Of a stretch of 28,209 bases of DNA, positions 8,330-14,902 are shown one piece after another; position 1 is the stretch's first letter, and each line of letters starts with the position of its first letter. Source of the stretch: an uncultured Sutterella sp. (GTDB taxonomy: Bacteria > Pseudomonadota > Gammaproteobacteria > Burkholderiales > Burkholderiaceae_F); the NCBI GenBank assembly GCA_905212345.1, contig CAJMEC010000018.1, positions 1-28,209 on the forward strand. Direction: 5' to 3'. Made by a program: the position numbers and the translations under genes. Below the pieces are notes generated by a model, which did not search any database, was not told the origin of the DNA, and saw nothing but the letters and a program-made list of their open reading frames with translations.

Positions 8330-8893
8330 AAAATATCTAAGTTTATTTTTGATAGTTTATCTCTGACAAATAATGAAGATTTATTGAACAGTCTTTAGCT
8401 GAGCGAAAAGAGACAGGCTCCGTGCCGCCTATTTTCCGGCGGCATGAAAAGACGTGACATGGCGCACAAGCATTTGTACAAAAAGCGCCGTTATCGTACT
8501 TGAGGTGCCTACTGCTGGTATTGATGTTCAATTGAGAAACCAATTTGGCAATTTATTGAGAAGCCGCACTTAAAGGGACATACCTTTATGCTCTCCATTC
8601 ACTGTTTGAAAGAGAGGCAAAATCTGTGCTCTGAAATTGCCGCCACTAATCACGAACAGATTGTCACAACTGGTACTACAGATTAATTATTAGATTCTGT
8701 TGAGCAAAATAGTCTTCGTTTTCGTCTGATTAAGGATCGAATTCCTAAAAACGACCTCCTCGTGTTCTGTATTCTGGAGTTCAAAGTTTTGTGATCGTTT
8801 TCTTTTGATACTATGGATCTCGGAACTATCCTCGAAGTGTTTCAAATAACCCTCTGCAAAATTGAAAATCTCCAAACATCCCTGGTTACATAG
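8330..8893 (+). pseudogene. Decayed ATPase subunit gene of an ABC-2 type (YadG-like) exporter
   Basis: The only content of the 708-nt gap between uup and the acyl-CoA ligase. Reading plus-strand frames in turn restores the second half of an ABC ATPase. At 8357-8464: LSLTNNEDLLNSL, an in-frame TAG, then LSEKR and an intact SGGMKRR signature. After a shift, 8464-8490 gives AQAFVQKAP. After another, 8490-8561 gives VIVLEVPTAGIDVQLRNQF, the Walker B and D-loop with LDEPTAG changed to LEVPTAG. At 8560-8580: EAALKGT. At 8585-8686: FMLSIHCLKERQNLCSEI then NHEQIVTTGTTD, the H-loop strand and tail. The remaining frame to TAG at 8893 is interrupted by TAA 8684 and TGA 8792 and could be the C-terminal domain. 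Walker A and the permease partner are gone. Identification of 8357-8686 is good; both outer limits are approximate. Confidence 0.75.
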
Positions 8894-9018
8894 GAAGTGT
8901 TTGGCTTTAAAAAGCCTACAAAATCAAAAACTGATTGCTCAAAATCGAGGGCCCCTAAAAAAAGGGCTTTCGTCTTACAATAAGCGGGTTAAGAAACTTA
9001 TTGTTTTTGAGGTCAATC

Positions 9019-10860
9019 GTGGCTATTGATTCCACTGAAATTCGATTTAAATCTCTCTGTCAACTCAAGACACTTGATCAATTTGTTCCGGCGCGAGCAA
9101 AAATTGCGCCTCATACAGAAGCGCTCAGGCAATTTGACCGTCGTTCAAATACGTGGGAACGGATTTCCTATCGAGATTTAGACGAACGTATTCAACAGTG
9201 GCGTCGAGCTTTTAGCAAAATGGGACTAAAGCACGGCGATCGTGTAGCCATCTTATTGCCTAACGGTGTGGACGCTATTTGCTGTGACCAGGCGGTACTG
9301 GCCAACGGTTACGTCCCAGTTCCTTTGCACGCGATTGACACTGCGGGATCTAGTGCATTTATCATTGCCGACAGTCAAGCCTCCGTTCTAGTAACCAATC
9401 GTCAGAGCCGTTGGGATGCAATTTATCTCACCCACACGGTCATGCCTGATTTGCGCAATGTGATTTTCACCGAAGAGTCCGCACCAGACATTCGTCAAGA
9501 CGGGGTACAGCACTGGGATTTGGAATCATGGCTTGCGACCGGGCATGGTGTTGAGCAATTACCAGAACCGCCGACCGAAGATGATCTTGCCGCCATTGTT
9601 TATACATCCGGCACAACCGGTCGCCCCAAAGGCGTGATGCTGACACACAAAAATGTCGTCAGCAATGTCATTAACACACTCAAAACCGTCTCTCCTAAAC
9701 CCGGGGATGTGTTTTTATCTTTTTTACCGCTTTCGCATACTTTCGAGCGCATGGCCGGCTACTACCTTGCGTTGGGCATGGGTTGCACGATTGTGTTTAC
9801 GCGATCAGTTCAGCAATTAGCGGAAGATTTTCGCATCATTCGTCCCAATGTCATCATCTCGGTTCCTCGAATTTATGAACGTATTTTTGCAAAAGTGCAA
9901 GCCAAATTAGCTCGTGAATCCGGCTTTGTTCGATTCCTATTTAATTGGGCCGTTGATGTCGGATGGAGACGTTTTTGTAAGAAATACGGACTGCCTACTC
10001 AAAAAGGCGGCATAACCTTACTTGATCCTATTATTTGGCCGATTCTTGAGCGATTAGTTTCAAAAACGCTTTTGAATCAATTTGGGGGACAACTTCGAAT
10101 CGCCATTAGTGGTGGCGCTGCGCTCAACGCTAAAGTCGCCAAGGCATTTTGCGGCTTAGGTCTGCCTATCATTCAAGGCTACGGAATGACCGAATCCAGC
10201 CCGATCATAGCCGGCAATTCTCTTACCTACAATCACCCGAGTACAGTTGGCAAACCGTTACCCGAAACGAATGTGCGCTTAGGTGAAGAAAATGAAATTC
10301 AGGTTAAATCACCCTCTATCATGAAGGGCTATTGGAACCGTCCGCAGGCTACTCGCGAGGCCTTCACCGATGACGGCTGGTTAAAGACCGGAGACGTCGG
10401 AGAACTCGACCATGAGGGCTTCCTGCGAATCGTTGGTCGTATCAAGGAAATTATTGTTACAAGCACCGGCGAAAAGGTGCCGCCTGCTGATTTGGAATTA
10501 GCTATCGAAATAGATCCTCTTTTTGACCAAGCCTACGTCATTGGTGAAAATCGACCCTTTATTTCCACCATCGTTGTCTTGAACAAAGAAGAATGGATAA
10601 AGTTAGCTGCGACCTTGGATCTAGATCCCAATGACCCGGAAAGTTTAATGGCTACGGTAACGCGAAATGCCGTTTTAAAACGCATAAAGACTGCCGTCAA
10701 AGATTTCCCGCAATATGCTTTACCGAGAAATGTCCATATGACGCTTGAGCCTTGGACTATTGAAAATGGTTTGATGACCCCGACGTTAAAACTGAAGCGC
10801 AAAGTTCTATCGGAAAAATTTGCTCCGCAAATTCAAGCGCTTTACGCAGGTCATCGTTAA
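9019..10860 (+). CDS. Long-chain fatty acid-CoA ligase (AMP-forming), FAA1/COG1022 type
   Basis: Activates fatty acids to acyl-CoA through an acyl-adenylate. ANL-superfamily motifs are all present: YTSGTTGRPKGVMLTHKN (P-loop-like A3), LPLSHTFERMAGYYLAL, GGAALNAKVA, GYGMTESSP (A5), GWLKTGDVGELDHEGFLRIVGRIKE (A7/A8 hinge), and the C-terminal catalytic Lys region LKLKRK. 613 residues with no signal peptide or membrane span, so cytosolic or peripherally membrane-bound. The GTG at 9019 is chosen because GAGG at 9009-9012 lies about 6 nt upstream; a TTG at 9001 would add six residues. A TACAAT at 8976-8981 could be a -10 box but has no convincing -35. It lies 39 nt before the radical SAM gene, with which it probably forms a transcription unit. 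Confidence 0.88.
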   Translation: MAIDSTEIRFKSLCQLKTLDQFVPARAKIAPHTEALRQFDRRSNTWERISYRDLDERIQQWRRAFSKMGLKHGDRVAILLPNGVDAICCDQAVLANGYVPVPLHAIDTAGSSAFIIADSQASVLVTNRQSRWDAIYLTHTVMPDLRNVIFTEESAPDIRQDGVQHWDLESWLATGHGVEQLPEPPTEDDLAAIVYTSGTTGRPKGVMLTHKNVVSNVINTLKTVSPKPGDVFLSFLPLSHTFERMAGYYLALGMGCTIVFTRSVQQLAEDFRIIRPNVIISVPRIYERIFAKVQAKLARESGFVRFLFNWAVDVGWRRFCKKYGLPTQKGGITLLDPIIWPILERLVSKTLLNQFGGQLRIAISGGAALNAKVAKAFCGLGLPIIQGYGMTESSPIIAGNSLTYNHPSTVGKPLPETNVRLGEENEIQVKSPSIMKGYWNRPQATREAFTDDGWLKTGDVGELDHEGFLRIVGRIKEIIVTSTGEKVPPADLELAIEIDPLFDQAYVIGENRPFISTIVVLNKEEWIKLAATLDLDPNDPESLMATVTRNAVLKRIKTAVKDFPQYALPRNVHMTLEPWTIENGLMTPTLKLKRKVLSEKFAPQIQALYAGHR

Positions 10861-10899
10861 AATAGCGTCTTTTGCACTGGATACTGGTAGAAATACATC

Positions 10900-12195
10900 A
10901 TGGCTGAACACGAAAAATTATTACCGGATTGGATGATCGGCTTAACCGATCGAATCATGAAGTACTACATTGACCGTGAGCTCAATGTCGAACCAATTAT
11001 TTTGGATCGACATCCCGCTCCTCAAGAAGGTCATCAGTACATGATGTACGCCCATATTCCTTTTTGCCATACGTTGTGCTCTTATTGCACATTTCATCGT
11101 TTTATCTTCAAAGAGTATAAGGCTCGCGAGTACTTTGTGAATCTGCGCAAAGAGATGCAGATGGCTCGAGACATGGGCTACGACTTCACGTCCATGTATA
11201 TCGGAGGGGGCACGACAACTATCCTTGAAGACGAATTGATTAAAACGATTGAATTGGCGAGAAAGTTGTTCCCGTCTATGAAAGAAGTATCCTGCGAAAC
11301 CGACCCTGCGCATCTAGCTACTGAAAGCTTTAAAAATCTTAAGGGGTTGGTAGATCGGATGTCTGTTGGCGTTCAAAGTTTTGATGACAACATCCTCAAA
11401 ATGATCGACCGCTACGAAAAATTCGGTAGCGGTGAACAAATCTTTGAGCGCATTCAGGCCGCTCAAGAGCTTTTCCCGATCATGAACGTCGATATGATTT
11501 TCGGATTTAGGGGACAAAACGAAGAAATTCTTCAACGTGATGTGGATTTGTTAATGAAACTCAATCCCCGTCAAATCACAACTTATCCCTTAATGGTCAC
11601 AACACAAACAAAAGCCAGTGTCCGTAACACCATTGCGGCGCCGAGCGCTGACCTAGCTGCTCAGTATCGAATCATCCTGGATACCTTGGGCAAAAATTAC
11701 AATCAATTGACATCCTGGACATTCGGACGTTCTCACGACGAAGGGTTTGATGAGTATGTCGTTGACCATGATGAATACTTGGGATTGGGATCCGGTGCTT
11801 TTAGCTTCTTAGGAGATTCCTTATACGTTAACACCTTCAGTCTCCGCCGCTACAACGAAAGAATCAGCCAAGGCAAAATGGGTGTCGAGAGACGAAAACG
11901 CTTTGATAAACATTCTGTTTTGCAATATCGTCTCCTATTAGGCTTGTTTGCGGCAAGATTATCCAGAAAGTACTTCCGTGACGTTCATGGAGTTGACTTG
12001 GACAAAGCCCTGTTTAAAGAAATGTTAGGTCTTAAATTGGCAGGCGCTATCAAAGAAAATCCCGCCGATCCGGACAATCTTATCGTTACTGATACCGGCA
12101 AATTCTTGGGCTTAGTTATGATGAAGGCTTTTTATTCCGGCATGGACAATGTTCGTGCGGAATTGCGCAAACCACTATCAAGCATTGATATGTAA
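10900..12195 (+). CDS. HemN/HemW-like radical SAM protein (coproporphyrinogen III oxidase family)
   Basis: Radical SAM enzyme with the CxxxCxxC cluster at C56, C60 and C63 (HIPFCHTLCSYCTF), a glycine-rich SAM contact MYIGGGTTTIL, the CETDPAHL strand, RMSVGVQSFDDNIL, and NVDMIFGFRGQ, a linear sequence of elements shared by HemN, HemW and the haem-degrading ChuW/HutW proteins. GGGTTT replaces the GGGTPS/GGGTPL usual in HemW. The C-terminal third (RRYNERISQGK to the end) resembles the HemW/HemN C-terminal helical domain. It lacks the N-terminal extension of true HemN, so oxidative decarboxylation of coproporphyrinogen cannot be assumed; haem-related handling or another substrate is possible. 431 residues. 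It follows the acyl-CoA ligase and is closed by a terminator. Confidence 0.78.
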   Translation: MAEHEKLLPDWMIGLTDRIMKYYIDRELNVEPIILDRHPAPQEGHQYMMYAHIPFCHTLCSYCTFHRFIFKEYKAREYFVNLRKEMQMARDMGYDFTSMYIGGGTTTILEDELIKTIELARKLFPSMKEVSCETDPAHLATESFKNLKGLVDRMSVGVQSFDDNILKMIDRYEKFGSGEQIFERIQAAQELFPIMNVDMIFGFRGQNEEILQRDVDLLMKLNPRQITTYPLMVTTQTKASVRNTIAAPSADLAAQYRIILDTLGKNYNQLTSWTFGRSHDEGFDEYVVDHDEYLGLGSGAFSFLGDSLYVNTFSLRRYNERISQGKMGVERRKRFDKHSVLQYRLLLGLFAARLSRKYFRDVHGVDLDKALFKEMLGLKLAGAIKENPADPDNLIVTDTGKFLGLVMMKAFYSGMDNVRAELRKPLSSIDM

Positions 12196-12202
12196 TTTTG
12201 TT

Positions 12203-12231
12203 AAGACTACCTCGAAAGGGGTAGTCTTTTT
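12203..12231 (+). terminator. Rho-independent terminator after the radical SAM gene
   Basis: Perfect 9-bp stem AAGACTACC (12203-12211) with GGTAGTCTT (12220-12228), 8-nt loop, followed by a T run to 12231. It lies 7 nt past the stop codon and separates the ligase/radical SAM unit from the hydrogenase operon. Confidence 0.85.
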
Positions 12232-12321
12232 CAGCCGGATTTTTCCTTATTTTTTGTGAAAATTCTTTATAGTTCCACCGTTGGCAGTTGATACACCAGG
12301 ACCAAGGTGTGTCTCTGGCGA

Positions 12322-12345
12322 CAGGAATTGTACGTACAATCCCTG
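12322..12345. promoter_or_regulatory. 24-bp near-perfect palindrome in the hydrogenase leader; candidate operator
   Basis: Arms CAGGAATTGTAC (12322-12333) and GTACAATCCCTG (12334-12345) are reverse complements at 11 of 12 positions, with no spacer; the inner 14 bases are a perfect palindrome. It lies about 78 bp upstream of the hydrogenase start codon, inside the 192-nt stretch between the preceding terminator and the ATG. TACAAT at 12335-12340 inside it could be a -10 box, which would make it an operator overlapping a promoter; no good -35 is seen. The lack of a loop argues for a dimeric protein site rather than an RNA hairpin. It does not match the FNR consensus; only a TTGAT half site occurs upstream at 12288-12292. 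The regulator is unknown. Confidence 0.45.
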
Positions 12346-12423
12346 AGTTTCAAGAAGACCTGTGCACAAGGCACTTGTCACTCAGAGATTCTATTTTTTG
12401 TGAATCTTGGGAGAGATTTAAAC

Positions 12424-13779
12424 ATGTCCAAAACGATTATGGTCAATACGTTTACTCCGCCGCCCAATGCGCACGGTGAAAACGGACCTGAATACGTTGG
12501 CAACCTCCGTCGTGGTGAATTGCGTGGCGTGATCAAAATCAACAAAGACAATTGCGTTGGTTGCGACACCTGCCGCAAAGTTTGCCCGGTACACGCCATC
12601 TCCGGTGGTTTGGGTGTTGTCCACTCCATCCGTGAAGACGCTTGCTTGTCTTGCGGCCAATGCTTGATCGCCTGCCCCTTCAATGCGATCGAACAAATGA
12701 GCTTTGTTGACGAAGTCATGAAGATGCTCGATGACCCCAACAAACTTGTTGTTGCTCACCCGTCTCCCGCCGTTCGTGTTTCCGTCGGCGAAGAATTTGG
12801 TGCTAAGGCCGGCGAACTTGTTACGGAACAATTCATCAATGCTTTGGAAAAGGCCGGTTTCACGACTTATGACGTGAACCAAACGGCTGACCAAACCATT
12901 ATGGAAGAAGGATTTGAATTCATTAACAAGATCCGTTATTGGGTCTTGGGTGAACGTGGTCCTGAATTGGAAGAAGCCGCTAAGCACCCGTTCCCGCACT
13001 TCACTAGCTGCTGCCCGGCTTGGGTGAAGAATGTGGAAACCTTCCACCCCGGTTTGTTGCCGCACTTGTCTACGGCTAAGAGCCCGATTCAAATGGGTGG
13101 CCCGATCGCCAAGACCTGGGCTGCCGAATATGTCTGGAAGAAAGATCCCCGCGACATTTATGTCGTAGCCGTAACACCTTGCACGGCCAAGATCTTTGAA
13201 GCTGCTCGTCCGGAAATGAATTCCGCCTGGCATCACTTGGTTGAGACCGGCAAGATCCCGGCTAACACCCCCTCTTTCCAAGACGTAGATGCTGTTGTAA
13301 CGGCTCGCGAAATTGCTGAAATTTTCCGTCGTAAAGGCATCAATCCGTTGGAAATGCCGAAGACTCGTGAACGTAGCACAATGGAAATCTACACCGGTGC
13401 CGGTACCATCTTCGGTGCCTCTGGTGGTGTGATGGAAGCCGCCTTGCGTACGGCCTACTTCGTGTTGGCTGGTGAAGAATTGAAGGATCCGGATATTAAG
13501 ATCGTCCGTGGTCATACCGATGCAGTTGTGGAAGCAACGATTCCTGTACCCATCAAGAAATTGGGCGGTAAGGTATTCGAAGTCCGCGTTTGCGTCGTCA
13601 ATGGTGCTTTGCAAGGCCTCGAAGGTGTTTTGCGTCGCATCAAGGAAGACAAGAACCGTTATCACTTCATCGAAGTGATGAACTGCCCTGGCGGCTGCGT
13701 CAATGGCGGTGGTCAACCGGTTCGCACTGACAGCGCAACATGGCTTAACCCCACGTTGCCCGTTCCTGTGCAAATTTAA
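12424..13779 (+). CDS. hydA: Periplasmic [FeFe]-hydrogenase, catalytic (large) subunit
   Basis: Reversible H2 oxidation at an H-cluster. Two ferredoxin-type 4Fe-4S motifs come first: C44, C47, C50, C54 and C74, C77, C80, C84. The H-cluster motifs follow: TSCCPAW with C196 (proton relay) and C197 (ligand), TPCTAKIFE with C253 and K256, and EVMNCPGGCVNGGGQP with C421 and C425. The Met normally before PC is Thr251, and the second Lys of TAKK is Ile257. At 451 residues it lacks the small-subunit segment, which is a separate downstream gene as in Desulfovibrio HydAB; it has no signal peptide and should be exported with its Tat-tagged partner. The ATG at 12424 follows GGGAGAGA. Codon use (CGT, CCG, TTG, no AGA/AGG noticed) suggests high expression. 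Confidence 0.95.
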   Translation: MSKTIMVNTFTPPPNAHGENGPEYVGNLRRGELRGVIKINKDNCVGCDTCRKVCPVHAISGGLGVVHSIREDACLSCGQCLIACPFNAIEQMSFVDEVMKMLDDPNKLVVAHPSPAVRVSVGEEFGAKAGELVTEQFINALEKAGFTTYDVNQTADQTIMEEGFEFINKIRYWVLGERGPELEEAAKHPFPHFTSCCPAWVKNVETFHPGLLPHLSTAKSPIQMGGPIAKTWAAEYVWKKDPRDIYVVAVTPCTAKIFEAARPEMNSAWHHLVETGKIPANTPSFQDVDAVVTAREIAEIFRRKGINPLEMPKTRERSTMEIYTGAGTIFGASGGVMEAALRTAYFVLAGEELKDPDIKIVRGHTDAVVEATIPVPIKKLGGKVFEVRVCVVNGALQGLEGVLRRIKEDKNRYHFIEVMNCPGGCVNGGGQPVRTDSATWLNPTLPVPVQI

Positions 13780-13796
13780 TTGGATGGAGACAATAA

Positions 13797-14144
13797 ATGC
13801 GCAAGTATGAATATACCGAACGACAAACCGTTGCTATGCTCGGTCGCCGCGGCTTTTTGAAAGTTGTCGGTGTTACGGCTTTGGCAATTGGTGTCACGGG
13901 CTACGCCGTTGTTGACCTCATCCAACGTCGCTCTGACGTTATTAAAGCTCGTCAAGCCGGCTTGTACCGTGATGACAAGATTTGCCAAGAAAATGGCCTT
14001 ACCTGTTCTCACCAGAACAAGTCTGTGTTGCGTTTTTATGCTGACATGCACACGCAACCGGCCACCGGTGAATTGGCTCACCACCTGTTGCATACCCGCT
14101 ACTATCCGCGTACGCAATTAGCGGCTTTGGGAGGTAAACACTAA
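13797..14144 (+). CDS. hydB: Periplasmic [FeFe]-hydrogenase, small subunit with Tat signal
   Basis: 115-residue partner of the catalytic subunit. The N-terminus carries a twin-arginine motif, GRRGFLK with R17 and R18, followed by a hydrophobic stretch (VVGVTALAIGVTGYAVV), so it should carry the folded large subunit across the inner membrane. The mature part has the iron-hydrogenase small-subunit pattern: VIKARQAGLYRDD, NKSVLRFYAD, and an HHLLHTRYYPR segment near the end. GGAG precedes the ATG, and the gene is 17 nt after hydA; its stop overlaps the next start (TAATG). No usual Ala-x-Ala signal peptidase site is obvious right after the hydrophobic stretch, so it may stay as a membrane anchor. 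Same strong codon bias as hydA. Confidence 0.9.
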   Translation: MRKYEYTERQTVAMLGRRGFLKVVGVTALAIGVTGYAVVDLIQRRSDVIKARQAGLYRDDKICQENGLTCSHQNKSVLRFYADMHTQPATGELAHHLLHTRYYPRTQLAALGGKH

Positions 14145-14809
14145 TGGCTGAACGTATCTTACGATTCCACCCCGCTGACAAAGTATTCCACGCTGTTAAT
14201 GCGGTGACGTGGTTTGCATTGCTGTTCACCGGTGCGGCTGTCTATTTTTGCAACCTCTCCGATGAAACTGCTAATAATTTGATGATTTGGCACATCTGGA
14301 TTGCCGTTGTGTATACCTTTAACTTGATCGGTTACTTGGTGTTCGCTCCGCATCGTTTCGCTGCGACGTTGAATGCCTTGTTAACTTGGGATATGGATAC
14401 GATCAAGTGGTTCCGCAATTTCGGCGGTTACCCGCGTCGTTTCTTCAAGATCCCGTTCGGTCCGGTTGAAGTTCCGCCGCAAGGTCGTTACAACGGCGGC
14501 CAAAAGATGAGCTATCTCATTTTCTTCTTCATGATGTATGGCCTCGCCGTTACCGGCTGGTTGCTTTTCTACTTCGCTCCTGCGATTCCGAAAGGCGCTT
14601 TCTGGTGGATGTATATCTTCCATGTTTGGGGTTCCATCATCTGCTCGTTGATGGTTGTGTGTGCTCACATCCCCTTGGCTTTGCTCTCTTGGGAACACTT
14701 CAAGGGCATTTGGGGTCCGGGCGAAGGCACGATCTCTTACGAAGCTGCTGAACACCACTCTCCGAAGTGGCTTGAAAAGGACGTTATCCGTACAAATCTC
14801 GAAAAATAA
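14144..14809 (+). CDS. hydC: Cytochrome b-type membrane anchor of the hydrogenase
   Basis: 221-residue integral membrane protein like the gamma subunit of formate dehydrogenase (FdnI/FdoI family), expected to pass electrons between the periplasmic hydrogenase and the quinone pool through haem b. Four hydrophobic spans are visible: around residues 19-36 (AVTWFALLFTGAAVYF), 46-68 (LMIWHIWIAVVYTFNLIGYLV), about 124-146 (MSYLIFFFMMYGLAVTGWLL) and about 160-190 (YIFHVWGSIICSLMVVCAHIPL). Candidate haem-ligand histidines are H16 in span 1, H50 in span 2 and those in FHVWG and CAHIP in span 4. The start overlaps hydB by 1 nt, so translation is coupled. Codon bias matches hydA and hydB. The cytochrome b call is firm; the name hydC is positional. 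Confidence 0.87.
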   Translation: MAERILRFHPADKVFHAVNAVTWFALLFTGAAVYFCNLSDETANNLMIWHIWIAVVYTFNLIGYLVFAPHRFAATLNALLTWDMDTIKWFRNFGGYPRRFFKIPFGPVEVPPQGRYNGGQKMSYLIFFFMMYGLAVTGWLLFYFAPAIPKGAFWWMYIFHVWGSIICSLMVVCAHIPLALLSWEHFKGIWGPGEGTISYEAAEHHSPKWLEKDVIRTNLEK

Positions 14810-14845
14810 TTTGTACAAAAGTATCTTTTTGATACACGTCTGATT

Positions 14846-14882
14846 AAAAGGGATTCGCTATCATTAAGCGAATCCCTTTTTT
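14846..14882 (+). terminator. Strong Rho-independent terminator between hydC and hydF
   Basis: Perfect 14-bp stem AAAAGGGATTCGCT (14846-14859) with AGCGAATCCCTTTT (14867-14880), 7-nt loop, T run to 14882. A smaller hairpin GTATC-TTTTT-GATAC sits just upstream at 14821-14835. Only 20 nt separate the T run from the hydF start. Confidence 0.9.
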
Positions 14883-14902
14883 GCTTATTAGGAATCAATA
14901 TC

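Noticed and set aside
8343..8875. Two small minus-strand open frames (8343-8543, 8690-8875) in the gap after uup
   Set aside because: No ribosome-binding site or recognisable motif, and they lie opposite the ABC ATPase remnant that explains the stretch.
8951..8975. GCCC...GGGC hairpin followed by TTTCGTCTT as a terminator before the acyl-CoA ligase
   Set aside because: Only four pairs with a 9-nt loop and a broken T run; too weak to list.
8976..8981. TACAAT as the promoter -10 box of the acyl-CoA ligase gene
   Set aside because: Good -10 match but nothing like a -35 at 15-19 bp upstream, and the surrounding DNA is AT-rich.
8311..9018. Insertion sequence or other mobile element in the gap after uup
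   Set aside because: No terminal inverted repeats, target duplication or transposase motif seen; the content is explained by a decayed ABC ATPase.
12288..12292. TTGAT as an FNR site controlling the hydrogenase
   Set aside because: Only one half of the TTGAT-N4-ATCAA consensus is present; one pentamer is expected by chance.
12418..13773. Long open frame on the minus strand opposite hydA (451 codons)
   Set aside because: A consequence of the strong codon bias of hydA; its protein has no recognisable family, and hydA is unambiguous.
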